Part shown: positions 1-7,955 of the stretch, piece by piece
Layout: each line of letters opens with the position of its first letter
How positions within the stretch are numbered: the stretch's first letter is position 1
From: Bdellovibrionales bacterium GWA2_49_15
GTDB taxonomy: Bacteria > Bdellovibrionota > Bacteriovoracia > Bacteriovoracales > Bacteriovoracaceae
Assembly (NCBI GenBank): GCA_001769855.1
Contig: MEPP01000001.1
Location: 722,982-786,981 of the forward strand
DNA length: 64,000 nucleotides
Reading direction: 5' to 3'
Position numbers and translations under genes: made by a program
Notes under the pieces: generated by a model
What the model was told of the DNA's origin: nothing
What the model saw: the letters and a program-made list of their open reading frames with translations, nothing else
Database searches by the model: none

Positions 1-1
1 C

Positions 2-700
2 GTCAAATTTTCTCTCTGGACGGAGATCTATAAAGGAATGGGGGCCACCCCTGAAAATCCCATCACCATCGGTGGTTTTACCCTCGACGGCATGTTGCAG
101 TACCATGGCTGGATACTGGTGTTCTCCATGCTCACTCAGGGCAATGCCAACTTTGATCTGAGTACCGATATTCGACTGGGTAAGATCTCCACCTATCTTA
201 TCTACCCTTTTAACTTTTGGGAGTATCACACGGCAGGTTTTTTGGCCTTCCAAACGCTGGAATGGCCCGTGGCCTTCTTCACGGGTAGCGTTCTGACCAT
301 TTTCAATGTCATTCATTGCCCCTCCGTCCTAACCCTCATGGGCCTATTGATGTTGGCGATGTTTATCAGTGTCCTGCAATTCGCGCTGCAATTTTTATCC
401 GGATTGGTGGCCTTCTGGTTGGAAGAAACATGGGTTTTGAGGGTACTTTTGAATATCACAACCACGTTCTTATCAGGCGCGGTTATCCCTCTCGATCTTT
501 TCCCGGAAGCGTTGCGTGCAGTCCTGGCCTACTCCCCCTTTCCCTATATGGTGTACTATCCCGTCAAGGTGGCCATGGGCCAGCTCTCGCTTGAGCCACA
601 GGTCTTCCTCATCCTGACCGCTTGGACCCTGGTCTTCGCCGCTCTCAATGTGCTGGTCTGGCGTCGAGGCCTGCGACTTTATACCGGTGCAGGAATGTGA
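2..700 (+). CDS. ABC-2 type transporter permease, 5' end outside the window
   Basis: The reading frame is open from base 2, so the start codon lies upstream; 232 residues are visible. It is a hydrophobic protein with about five membrane segments and resembles the ABC-2 permease family that works as a heteromeric pair with a second permease and a DrrA-like ATPase. The next gene encodes a protein of the same type 2 bases downstream, as usual for these pairs; the ATPase gene is probably just left of the window. The first in-frame ATG, at 38, is internal: the residues before it (VKFSLWTEIYKG) fit the conserved N-terminal part of the family. Substrate unknown; drug, lipid or polysaccharide export are all possible. 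Confidence 0.8.
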   Translation, partial: VKFSLWTEIYKGMGATPENPITIGGFTLDGMLQYHGWILVFSMLTQGNANFDLSTDIRLGKISTYLIYPFNFWEYHTAGFLAFQTLEWPVAFFTGSVLTIFNVIHCPSVLTLMGLLMLAMFISVLQFALQFLSGLVAFWLEETWVLRVLLNITTTFLSGAVIPLDLFPEALRAVLAYSPFPYMVYYPVKVAMGQLSLEPQVFLILTAWTLVFAALNVLVWRRGLRLYTGAGM

Positions 701-702
701 GC

Positions 703-1497
703 ATGATGAACCAGATTAAAATATATTTGGCCATCTACAAGAAATTCTTAGACTGCGCTTTTTCCCGCGCCACCACCTTTCGCACCAGCTTCTTTCTGAT
801 TGTGATCATGGATCTTTTCTTCTATGCCAGCGTGCTGGGTTCGGTGGATTTTATCTTTCAACATGTCCCGAGCATCGGTGGCTGGAACCGCGATCAGTTT
901 CTTTTCTTTTTAAGTTTCATGCTGGCCATTGATAATTTACACATGAGCTTTTTATCTGAAAATTTCTGGATCTTTGCCCTTGATTTGCGCAGCGGAGTGC
1001 TCGACTACGTTTTCATCAGACCGGTCTCCAGCATTTTTCTCATCTTCTTTCGCAGTATCAGAGTATCCACCATGCTTAACACGCCTTTAGTAATGTACTT
1101 CCTCATCCACTTTGGCACGCAGGCCGGACTGCATGCTTTTGATTTTTTGCTTCTGCCTTTTTTACTGATCATCTCCCTCCTCATCATGGTGGAGATTGAA
1201 ATTATCATCTCAACACTGATGTTTTGGCTGATTGAGGGTAATGGCATAAATTTTTTGCGCATGCAGCTTCAGAATGTCGCCCGATGGCCCGATTTCGTCT
1301 ACGGCCAGTGGGCCAAACGATTTTTTACCTTGTTCTGTCCTGTTTTACTGATCGGAACACCAAGTGTGCGTTTCATTTTTAACAAAGCTGACTATTTCCC
1401 CTTATTACTTGAGTTTTTGGCCATGATTGCTCTCTACATATTGATGACAAAGTTCTGGTTCTACGGACTTAGAAAATATGAATCGGCTTCATCTTAA
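703..1497 (+). CDS. ABC-2 type transporter permease, second subunit
   Basis: A 264-residue integral membrane protein with about six hydrophobic segments, of the same ABC-2 permease superfamily as the gene before it, from which it is separated by 2 bases. The two probably form a permease heterodimer. I chose ATG 703 because AGGA at 691-694 lies 8 bases before it; GTG 697 is too close to that site and a longer frame from 622 would run through the previous gene. Substrate cannot be read from the sequence. No nucleotide-binding protein is encoded on either side inside the window. Confidence 0.8.
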   Translation: MMNQIKIYLAIYKKFLDCAFSRATTFRTSFFLIVIMDLFFYASVLGSVDFIFQHVPSIGGWNRDQFLFFLSFMLAIDNLHMSFLSENFWIFALDLRSGVLDYVFIRPVSSIFLIFFRSIRVSTMLNTPLVMYFLIHFGTQAGLHAFDFLLLPFLLIISLLIMVEIEIIISTLMFWLIEGNGINFLRMQLQNVARWPDFVYGQWAKRFFTLFCPVLLIGTPSVRFIFNKADYFPLLLEFLAMIALYILMTKFWFYGLRKYESASS

Positions 1498-1524
1498 AAC
1501 CGCTTGGAATTTTTACAGAGCATC

Positions 1525-1544
1525 TTTGAACCTTTTTGAACCTT
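1525..1544 (+). repeat. 10-bp perfect tandem direct repeat upstream of a beta-barrel gene
   Basis: TTTGAACCTT occurs twice without a gap (1525-1534 and 1535-1544), about 65 bases before the start of the outer-membrane protein gene. A period of 10 bp puts both copies on the same helix face, which suits a regulator binding site or the -35 region of the promoter; it may also be chance in an AT-rich stretch. Confidence 0.4.
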
Positions 1545-1606
1545 TTTCCCCTAAAATTTGATTTTAAATTAAAATGGAGGAAGATAGTTTTATAGCGAGG
1601 TGCTTT

Positions 1607-2326
1607 ATGAAAATAGTTTTTGTCTTGTTAGCGCTCTTTTTTTCCTTTGTGGTTGTAACTCTTTCAACTTCTGCCTGGGCCGCCCGAAGTAGCTCAGGGG
1701 GATCAATGGCCGTTGGTGTTATGGGTGGTTTCGTTAACAGTGAACAGACCCACATCAACACTCTTCGCGCACGCGCCAATCAACGCGCCGGTGGTATTTC
1801 TGCCAGCGATCTCGATCGTGCCTATGAGTTCGGTCCCTTTATCCAGTGGCGTGCAGGCCTGCTCGCCTTCCAGCTACGCCCCAGTTACTTTATGCAAAAG
1901 GAAGGCAGCGGGGCCTATGAGTACAGTACGTCAGGCTACACAGTGGAAGGGCATTTTAAGCTTTACCCTTTGGAAAACCAAGATGTGAAGCTCTACTTTG
2001 AAACCGGCGTTGCCTATGGAAGTCAAAAAACCTCTATTAAGGAGGATACCTTCACGGTGGATGCAGAAGGTTCCAGCTTGGGTTACCTCGTTGGGCTTGG
2101 AGTGGAAATTCTTTGGGGCCCCCATGCCATTATTCTCGAAGGCGGCTGGCGCTATCTCCCCATCGAACGAAATATTGTCACCGCCTCCAACGGCACGCCT
2201 GCAACTGGTGCGAACCCCAGTGTTAGCCAATATGATGTGAATGGGGAGCTCGAGTATGACGGTCGCGACCTAAGCACCAATATGTCGGGCACCAAGATGA
2301 TGATCGGATACGCTTACAATTTTTAG
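1607..2326 (+). CDS. Secreted beta-barrel outer membrane protein, OmpA/porin-like
   Basis: 239 residues. It starts with a Sec signal peptide: charged MK, then a long hydrophobic stretch, ending at STSAWA before ARSS. The mature part is rich in alternating polar and hydrophobic residues, Gly and aromatic residues. It ends in YAYNF, a C-terminal Phe as used by the BAM complex to recognise beta-barrels. Motifs such as YFETGVAYG and IILEGGWRY look like barrel strands. Start ATG 1607 has GCGAGG at 1595-1600; an in-frame ATG at 1574 would put 11 polar residues in front of the signal peptide and is less likely. The gene stands alone and is followed by a strong terminator. Function beyond outer-membrane location is unknown. 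Confidence 0.75.
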   Translation: MKIVFVLLALFFSFVVVTLSTSAWAARSSSGGSMAVGVMGGFVNSEQTHINTLRARANQRAGGISASDLDRAYEFGPFIQWRAGLLAFQLRPSYFMQKEGSGAYEYSTSGYTVEGHFKLYPLENQDVKLYFETGVAYGSQKTSIKEDTFTVDAEGSSLGYLVGLGVEILWGPHAIILEGGWRYLPIERNIVTASNGTPATGANPSVSQYDVNGELEYDGRDLSTNMSGTKMMIGYAYNF

Positions 2327-2336
2327 CTCTTTTCGA

Positions 2337-2373
2337 TTTACAGTGGGGGCCCTTTGACCCCACTGTAAATTTT
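2337..2373 (+). terminator. Rho-independent terminator after the beta-barrel gene
   Basis: A perfect 12-bp stem, TTTACAGTGGGG at 2337-2348 and CCCCACTGTAAA at 2358-2369, closes a 9-base loop and is followed by TTTT. It lies 11 bases after the stop codon. The A-rich left edge could let it work in both directions. Confidence 0.85.
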
Positions 2374-2514
2374 CCTTGTTCGCAGCCAGTTCCCCTTTGT
2401 CCCCACGAAACTTTCAAGTGATTGCAAAAACAAGAGCTGATCAGTCGACCATTGTAATATTTTCTTGCAGGAAATTTTTTCCAATTGTTTCCCCTTCCCT
2501 TTTCCAAAAAATTT

Positions 2515-2541
2515 CGCCAGACTCTTTAATAGAGTTCGGCG
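2515..2541 (+). other. Imperfect hairpin in the leader of the 73-residue orphan
   Basis: CGCCAGACTCT (2515-2525) can pair with AGAGTTCGGCG (2531-2541) with 9 of 11 bases matching around a 5-base loop. It lies about 60 bases before the start codon at 2600. It may be a 5'-UTR structure or a leftover terminator; there is no T run after it. Confidence 0.35.
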
Positions 2542-2599
2542 AAGGTGGAAAATTTTGCCGACACAGGAAAGGGTCCAACATCATTCCAAGGAGGGAATA

Positions 2600-2821
2600 A
2601 TGGCGCTACAGCAGGAAACCAGTCCGCTCACCGGTATACTCGAAGAAGATAAAGTGTACATTGATTTTGGAGAGCATGAGGGCAAGTCGGTTCTCGAAGT
2701 GGCCGATACCAACCCTGAGTTCTACTCTTTCCTGATCGAACGAAAAGAGTCAGGTTTTTGCACCATCCGACGTTCAAAAGATAAATCCTTCCGCCTCTAC
2801 GTTTCCCGTATCCTCAATTAA
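2600..2821 (+). CDS. Small conserved-looking protein, unknown function
   Basis: 73 residues, no signal peptide or membrane segment. The core reads YIDFGEHEGKSVLEVADT followed by an aromatic/acidic stretch, which recalls the short 'F.G.yKGksl.EV....Y..fl' modules found in DUF3820-type proteins and at the C-terminus of ExoX-like exonucleases; this likeness is weak and not a firm assignment. The start is clear: an almost ideal AAGGAGGG (2588-2595) lies just before ATG 2600. The frame is open upstream to 2465, but that part is low-complexity Phe/Pro and not credible as coding. The strong ribosome site suggests an abundant small protein. Confidence 0.7.
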   Translation: MALQQETSPLTGILEEDKVYIDFGEHEGKSVLEVADTNPEFYSFLIERKESGFCTIRRSKDKSFRLYVSRILN

Positions 2822-2848
2822 ATACTCAACCGGTCTCACGGCCGGTGG

Positions 2849-3955
2849 CTATTTATGGTGAGGACACAGGTAAAGGGCATTTTGGAGCGAAACCTCGTCC
2901 ATGGCCTTGAGCTTGAGGAGACATTCGGCAGGCGCAATGTCGAAGGCCCGGGCACAGACCTTAAGCTCGAGCATGTCGGGCAGGTTGATGGCACTGTGAT
3001 CCTTGAGGTGCTTGTAGCAATTAATGGGTTCTAAAGTCGTGGCCCCACTGCAGAGTAGAGCGTGGCCATCATCTCCGATGGAGACCGCCGTTTTCGCTGT
3101 TTTAAAACATTCTATGGGCATTGAGTTTACCGCCTGGGAGCAGGTGATGACCGCCAGGATGTCGTCGACTGTAAATTCTTTTTTCATCCGAATAAAGCAA
3201 TCTGCCGGAGCAGAATTTTTGGCCTTAAGACAGAGTTCTTTGGCGAGCTCCTTAAGCTCCGGATAGGCCTGCACGAATTTAAAATAACAGTTGGCGCGGG
3301 AAACCGGGTCTACCAGTGTGGTGGCGTGCGATGAAGTGCCGGCTTCGCTCGGACCGGAGGTCCCGAACTGGGCCCCGCCCTCCTGATTAACGTAAAATAT
3401 TTTGGGAACGACTCTGACCTCGGCATCATCATTTTGATCCACCAACTGAACTTTAAGTTCAGGCAAAAAACTTCGGGTGATCTTGTCATCAGGAGTTTCA
3501 AAGCCGATGGTCGCCAGCACCAGGCCAGGATTGGGAAGCTTCAAGCCCTCGAGGGAGATATGTTGTCCCTTATAATCAAAGGCCGCCACCCGACAGCCTA
3601 ACATGTCGCCGGGGCATTTGAAATCTTTCCTCACCAACTGCATCTCCTTTTCTGTTGCAGTGAGTGGAGCCAGTGGCGCTCGGCGGTTTTCAAAGTAGTA
3701 AAAATTACTTTGATTGGCGCGAGTCGGGACCTCTGCTTCTGGATTCTCCTCATAGGCCCGCATGTCCGAGAGGTGGCGTTTCAAAATCCACTTGATCTCT
3801 TCCACTTCCCCTCTTCTTTCAAAACGCGTCTGAGTCTTCTGCAACTTGATCATGGCGCTATTTAAAAAAAGAAAAATTCCAATCCCAATCGATGAGGCAA
3901 TCATCACCTCAACCAGAGTCATCCCGGCAGCCGATAAGCGACGTTTATAATGCAT
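2849..3955 (-). CDS. Prepilin-like protein (PulJ/PilW type) with Cys-pair repeat tail
   Basis: 368 residues. The N-terminus is MHYKRRLSAAG|MTLVEVMIAS: a short positive leader, the Gly before the PilD cleavage site, Glu at +5 and a hydrophobic helix, i.e. a type III (pilin-like) signal. The middle resembles minor pseudopilins. The C-terminal third has four units of about 30 residues, each with Cys, Ala, Pro and a second Cys 11 residues after the first (for example CLKAKNSAPADC, CSQAVNSMPIEC, CARAFDIAPAEC), and ends in LCPHHK. ATG 3955 has AAGGA 7-10 bases upstream; ATG 4006 would extend the protein but has a weaker site. The chosen start overlaps the end of ggt by 11 bases, so the two are probably co-transcribed. 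Confidence 0.75.
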   Translation of the reverse strand: MHYKRRLSAAGMTLVEVMIASSIGIGIFLFLNSAMIKLQKTQTRFERRGEVEEIKWILKRHLSDMRAYEENPEAEVPTRANQSNFYYFENRRAPLAPLTATEKEMQLVRKDFKCPGDMLGCRVAAFDYKGQHISLEGLKLPNPGLVLATIGFETPDDKITRSFLPELKVQLVDQNDDAEVRVVPKIFYVNQEGGAQFGTSGPSEAGTSSHATTLVDPVSRANCYFKFVQAYPELKELAKELCLKAKNSAPADCFIRMKKEFTVDDILAVITCSQAVNSMPIECFKTAKTAVSIGDDGHALLCSGATTLEPINCYKHLKDHSAINLPDMLELKVCARAFDIAPAECLLKLKAMDEVSLQNALYLCPHHK

Positions 3956-5717
3956 AAGAAGATCCTTCCCCTCGGGGGTCTGAGACGGCATTAATTTTTT
4001 TCTCATTTAATTCCACCGCCTGAATCCGACAGCCAATATCCTTTGTCTCAATAACATGTCCCAATGCCGTCAAGGCCTCATGTTGATTCTTCGGGAACCC
4101 ACGCTCCTCGACAAAAAGTTTATCCGGCATCCATTGCTGGTGATACCGTAAAAGTGCGACAGAGTCATATAAATCCAGACCATAGATGAGTCGATTGATC
4201 ACGGTCTGGGCCACGCAGGTTAAGATACGAGTTCCCGAAGGTGTGCCCAAGGCCAAAACGGGCAGAGAATTCTTAAACACCAAAGTGGGTGACATGGAAC
4301 TCAGGGGTCTTTTTTTGGCTTCAGGCAGATTGTTCTCACCGCCGATAGCGCCAAACAGATTGGAGGCCCCCACTTTCGTGGCGAAATCATCCATCTCATT
4401 ATTTAAAACGACGCCCGTTCCCGGTACCACAATGGCGCTGCCAAAATGCCCGTTAATCGTCTGAGTCGAAACCACCGCCTCTCCATCTTTGGTCAAAATT
4501 GAAAAATGGGTCGTCTGGTCAGACTCCTTTGGGCCCTCAAAATGAAAGGCGTCCGGCCAGCCCGCAAAATCATCCCCTTTTCGTGCCTTATCAAGCTTGA
4601 TCCGTCCCTGTAAATCCTGCAGATACTTTGGCCCGATCAAAGTCGCAACCGGAACCTTCACAAAATCCGGATCTCCGAGGTATCGGGCCCGATCAAAAAA
4701 AGCCGTCTGCATGGCACTGGCAACCACATGAATATTCTGCTCCCACATCGGGCCCTTTTCTGGCCTTAATAATCCATGGGACATTCCGATAATCTGGGCG
4801 ATATGCGTCCCCCCTGAAGAAGGTGGGGCCATAGAATAAAGCGTGTAATCACCAAAACGTGTCGAAACCGGCGTTCGCTCTTTTACAAGATATCTTCGCA
4901 AATCATCGAGGGTAATCGGCCAACCCAATTTTTTTGAATAAGCTGCAATTTTATGACCGACACTCCCGGAATAAAATCCGGCCTCGCCCTTGGCTGAAAT
5001 TGCCCGCAAGGTCATTGCCAAATCCCGCTGCTTTAAAAGTTGGCCAACCTTCAGCCCGATTCCTCCAGGAAGAAAAATTTCTTTCGAGGCCGGGAACATC
5101 AACAAGTGTTCGGCTTCCTCCTCGATTGCTTCAGCCAGCTCGGGGTAAACCATAATTCCTTCCTCGGCCATGGCGATGGCCGGCGCGATCACCACGGCAA
5201 GGGGCAAATTTCCAAAGCGCCGATGAAATTTAACAATGCCGGAGACCAATCCAGGCACGCCAACCGCATGGATCCCAACCAAGGATTTATCAGGAACAAC
5301 TTCACCTTTGGCATCTAAAAACATCTTCTCATGAGACCTGGCCGGAGCCATTTCCCGAAAATCAAAGGCCACGGGCCCATTTTTTAAGGAAGGATGATAG
5401 TAAAGAAGAAATCCCCCACCACCTAATCCTGTCGATTGCGGACGCTCCACCGAGATGGCAAAAGTGGCGGCGGTCGCAGCATCTGCCGCATTGCCACCTA
5501 ACTCGAACATTTTGCGGGCAGCTTGAGTGGCCCCACTACCTTGAGTGGCGATGCCATACTTTTGTCCACTTCGCTCAACTTTACCACGTAGTGAAGGTTC
5601 GGCGCTAAAAATCCAGGGCACCGCTTGAGTCGTTGGAGAGGGTGGCCGACTGGTTGTACAACTATAAAGGCCGAGGATAAATACCAGGCAAAAAATCAAT
5701 TTTTTTTGAAGCTTCAA
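3945..5717 (-). CDS. ggt: Gamma-glutamyltranspeptidase, lipoprotein form
   Basis: Cleaves or transfers the gamma-glutamyl group of glutathione and related peptides in the envelope; an Ntn-hydrolase made as a proenzyme that cuts itself. Family blocks are clear: GATQAARKMFELGGNAADAA near the N-terminus, STGLGGGGFLLY, the processing site DQ|TTHFS with catalytic Thr402, FGSAIVVPGTGVVLNNEMDD and KRPLSSMSPTLV. Length (590) is normal. The start appears to be TTG 5717: AGGAG lies 6 bases upstream, and it gives a lipoprotein signal ending in LYSC with Cys18 as the lipid site. Translation upstream of that would add residues without family likeness. Divergent from exbB; followed by the pseudopilin-like gene. 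Confidence 0.92.
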   Translation of the reverse strand: MKLQKKLIFCLVFILGLYSCTTSRPPSPTTQAVPWIFSAEPSLRGKVERSGQKYGIATQGSGATQAARKMFELGGNAADAATAATFAISVERPQSTGLGGGGFLLYYHPSLKNGPVAFDFREMAPARSHEKMFLDAKGEVVPDKSLVGIHAVGVPGLVSGIVKFHRRFGNLPLAVVIAPAIAMAEEGIMVYPELAEAIEEEAEHLLMFPASKEIFLPGGIGLKVGQLLKQRDLAMTLRAISAKGEAGFYSGSVGHKIAAYSKKLGWPITLDDLRRYLVKERTPVSTRFGDYTLYSMAPPSSGGTHIAQIIGMSHGLLRPEKGPMWEQNIHVVASAMQTAFFDRARYLGDPDFVKVPVATLIGPKYLQDLQGRIKLDKARKGDDFAGWPDAFHFEGPKESDQTTHFSILTKDGEAVVSTQTINGHFGSAIVVPGTGVVLNNEMDDFATKVGASNLFGAIGGENNLPEAKKRPLSSMSPTLVFKNSLPVLALGTPSGTRILTCVAQTVINRLIYGLDLYDSVALLRYHQQWMPDKLFVEERGFPKNQHEALTALGHVIETKDIGCRIQAVELNEKKINAVSDPRGEGSSYAL

Positions 5718-5757
5718 ACATCTCTCCTGCGAATGGGGCACCTGTCTTGGGCCCGCT

Positions 5758-5763
5758 AGTATA
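5758..5763 (-). promoter_or_regulatory. Possible -10 element for ggt
   Basis: TATACT on the minus strand, 41 bases before the TTG start of ggt. No good -35 hexamer is seen at 16-18 bases; the repeat half-copy occupies that place, so an activator could replace it. Confidence 0.35.
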
Positions 5764-5770
5764 CATATAA

Positions 5771-5798
5771 TGCTTTGCTCATGAAAGGTATCACGTAC
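5771..5798 (-). repeat. Degenerate half-copy of the 68-bp palindrome found at 59789
   Basis: These 28 bases match 25 of 28 of the right arm of the perfect palindrome (59829-59856): TGCTTTGCTCA, then three differences around AAAGGTATCACG. Only one arm is present here. Reading towards ggt it is followed by TATAT and TATACT (5763-5758), so it overlaps the likely ggt promoter region. It may be an operator or the remnant of a dispersed palindromic repeat. Confidence 0.7.
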
Positions 5799-5884
5799 TA
5801 AACTTATACTAAACTTATTGCCGGACAAGTCAGCGTGAAGCACAATATATACACAGATTGTCTAAAACAGCGAAGGAACAAATT

Positions 5885-6400
5885 ATGAATTTATGGAGTT
5901 ATATCGAAGAAGGCGGGTCTATCATGTACGTACTCCTCTTCTTAAATATTGTTGGTCTCGCTTTGATGGCCTTTAAAATCTACAGTCTTTATGTCTGTGA
6001 AAAATCCACGACTCTCACGGCCCAAGTAATTGCTGATCGCATCAACCAAGACAAAGATCGAAATACCGATAGTAAGATGCAGTTGGCAAGACAGGATTTA
6101 AACAGCTACATGGCCAATGCCGAAAAAGGACTTAATGCCATCAGATTGATTGCAGCAATCGCTCCCCTCCTCGGTCTTCTCGGGACCGTCGTGGGGGTTT
6201 ACATGGCCTTCAAAGTCATCGCCATTGCCGGGATGTCAGACCCTGGAAAATTTGCGCAGGGACTTTCACTGGCCCTCATCACCACCGTGGGAGGACTCAT
6301 CGTCGCCATTCCCCATTACGTCGGGCATACATATTTAATTGGAGTCCTTGATCGCCTGGAAATTCATCTGGAACGTGAGCTTGCCAACCGAATTCTTTAA
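5885..6400 (+). CDS. exbB: MotA/TolQ/ExbB-family proton channel subunit
   Basis: 171 residues. The inner-membrane proton channel subunit that, with ExbD/TolR, turns the proton gradient into work at the outer membrane. One membrane helix near residues 15-35, then a cytoplasmic part, then two helices in the family block IAAIAPLLGLLGTVVGV and LALITTVGGLIVAIPHY, where the conserved Thr and Pro residues lie. Start ATG 5885 has AAGGA at 5873-5877; the in-frame ATG 5858 lacks a ribosome site. exbD follows 14 bases later. There is no TonB, Tol or Pal gene nearby, so whether it drives TonB, Tol or another system is open. Confidence 0.9.
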   Translation: MNLWSYIEEGGSIMYVLLFLNIVGLALMAFKIYSLYVCEKSTTLTAQVIADRINQDKDRNTDSKMQLARQDLNSYMANAEKGLNAIRLIAAIAPLLGLLGTVVGVYMAFKVIAIAGMSDPGKFAQGLSLALITTVGGLIVAIPHYVGHTYLIGVLDRLEIHLERELANRIL

Positions 6401-6414
6401 TTTGCGAGATTAAA

Positions 6415-6807
6415 ATGAAGAAACGCAGCCGCGAAACATTTAGTCCAGACCTGACCCCCATGATCGATCTTATCTTTTTGCTGCTCATTTTCTTTTTGGT
6501 CAGCACTGTTTTTAAAAAAGATGAATGGGCCCTCCTCCTCAATTTACCCAAGGCCGAGACCGGTGCCGCTAAAGAGGCCCAGCAAAAACAAATTCTGGTT
6601 GAACTCTCGGAAACTGATCTGGCCTATAACGGAAAAAAGCTGGATTTCGCCCAGATGGAGATCGAGCTGCACTCCGTGACCGACAAGTCATTGCCCGTGG
6701 AAGTGAGAATCGATAAAAATGTCCGCTATGAACGCATCATCAAAGTTTTTGACTTACTCAAAACTCAAGAACTCTTTAACTTAAATTTGGTCACAACAAA
6801 GAAGTAG
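6415..6807 (+). CDS. exbD: ExbD/TolR-family biopolymer transport protein
   Basis: 130 residues: short cytoplasmic basic N-terminus, one membrane helix (LTPMIDLIFLLLIFFLVST) carrying the conserved Asp that takes part in proton transfer, then a periplasmic domain ending in EVRIDKNVRYERIIKVFDLL, the usual ExbD fold. Partner of the exbB gene directly upstream. The 3' end overlaps the convergent glycosyltransferase gene by 17 bases. Confidence 0.92.
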   Translation: MKKRSRETFSPDLTPMIDLIFLLLIFFLVSTVFKKDEWALLLNLPKAETGAAKEAQQKQILVELSETDLAYNGKKLDFAQMEIELHSVTDKSLPVEVRIDKNVRYERIIKVFDLLKTQELFNLNLVTTKK

Positions 6808-7939
6808 CGCCCGGCCGAGTACTAATCTCCCGGTACAGGCCCATTAAATGTTGAGTGGTTTTGGCCTGATGAAAACGTTGTACATAATCACGCCCGGCCT
6901 GAATCATCTCCTGTCGGAGTTCCGGAGTCCTTAAAACTCGATGCATCGCCTGGGCCAAATCTTCAGGCTTCTTGGGATTGACATAAATTGTTTTCGGGCC
7001 TCCCGCCTCGGGAAAGCAAGACCCTTCGGAAGTTACGACGGGACAACCGGAAAACAAAGCTTCCACGATCGGCAGGCCAAACCCTTCAAAAAAAGAAGGA
7101 TAGGCCATTAAGGCGGCCGACTGATAAAAATGGGGCAACTCTTGGAGCGGAAGATTTTCCAAAAAATGGGCCCTCGCTTCCAGGCCATACTCACGCAGCT
7201 TCTCCTGCATCAATTTTTTATAATCTTTTCCTTTTCCGACAAATACAAGATCGAGGTCTTCCTCTAAGGATTTATAGGCCTCTATCAGCCCTAGCTGATT
7301 TTTCCGGGCCTCAAGCGCCCCGACAGAGAGAATAAAATCCTTTTGAATACCATATCGTTGCACCACCTCTTTATTCTCCAAGGCAGAATGGCCTGTATAG
7401 AAGAGGGGATCACAACTTTGATAGGCCACAACAATTTTTTGGGCGGGGGCCTTGAGAAGCTCAATTAAATCATTCTTCGTCTGCTCACAAATCGCCAGAA
7501 CGATATCGGCCCTGGTGACAGCATGGGTGAACTTACGGAGATAAATTTTACGATCAATCCAGGGAAAAAACTCCGGGTATCTCAAGAAGATGAGATCGTG
7601 CATGGTTACAACACACTTAGTGCGGGCATGAAAAAATGGAGGCAGTTCATGACTCAAACCATGATAGATATCGAGATCTCGATTCTTCAATTCATTGGCA
7701 AGAAGGACACTCCTCCAAAGTGAAGGAACAGTTTTTAAAAGACCTTCCGGGCCAACCACCTTAAGCGCGGCATGGGTGCGCATAAAAGCAATGGCCCTTT
7801 CATCCTTGAACGATGGTGTGAATAAAATGTATTCATTGTCTGGAAAATATTTGGAAAGCCCGTCTAGCAAAGTTCTTGAATAATTGCCGAGTCCCCGAAA
7901 ATTATGAAATGCCCTCTTAGCATCAAACCCGATTCTCAA
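6791..7939 (-). CDS. Glycosyltransferase family 4 (group 1)
   Basis: 382 residues, GT-B fold. The N-terminal half begins MRIGFDAKRAFHNFRGLGNYSRTL, the Gly-rich loop of the acceptor domain. The C-terminal half has ILSVGALEARKNQLGLIEAY and the E-x7-E donor-binding block PSFFEGFGLPIVEALFSGCP. It probably transfers a sugar from a nucleotide-sugar to a surface polysaccharide or LPS core; the exact sugar cannot be told. Convergent with exbD and followed upstream by a lipoprotein gene in the same direction, 16 bases away. Confidence 0.88.
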   Translation of the reverse strand: MRIGFDAKRAFHNFRGLGNYSRTLLDGLSKYFPDNEYILFTPSFKDERAIAFMRTHAALKVVGPEGLLKTVPSLWRSVLLANELKNRDLDIYHGLSHELPPFFHARTKCVVTMHDLIFLRYPEFFPWIDRKIYLRKFTHAVTRADIVLAICEQTKNDLIELLKAPAQKIVVAYQSCDPLFYTGHSALENKEVVQRYGIQKDFILSVGALEARKNQLGLIEAYKSLEEDLDLVFVGKGKDYKKLMQEKLREYGLEARAHFLENLPLQELPHFYQSAALMAYPSFFEGFGLPIVEALFSGCPVVTSEGSCFPEAGGPKTIYVNPKKPEDLAQAMHRVLRTPELRQEMIQAGRDYVQRFHQAKTTQHLMGLYREISTRPGATSLL

Positions 7940-7955
7940 AGTACTTCCTTGTCTA

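Noticed and set aside
2465-2599. N-terminal extension of the small 73-residue protein
   Set aside because: Low-complexity Phe/Pro region without a ribosome site; the AAGGAGGG directly before 2600 fixes the start.
2826-2848. ACCGG...CCGGT hairpin between the small orphan and the pseudopilin-like gene as a terminator
   Set aside because: Stem of about five bases and no clear T run.
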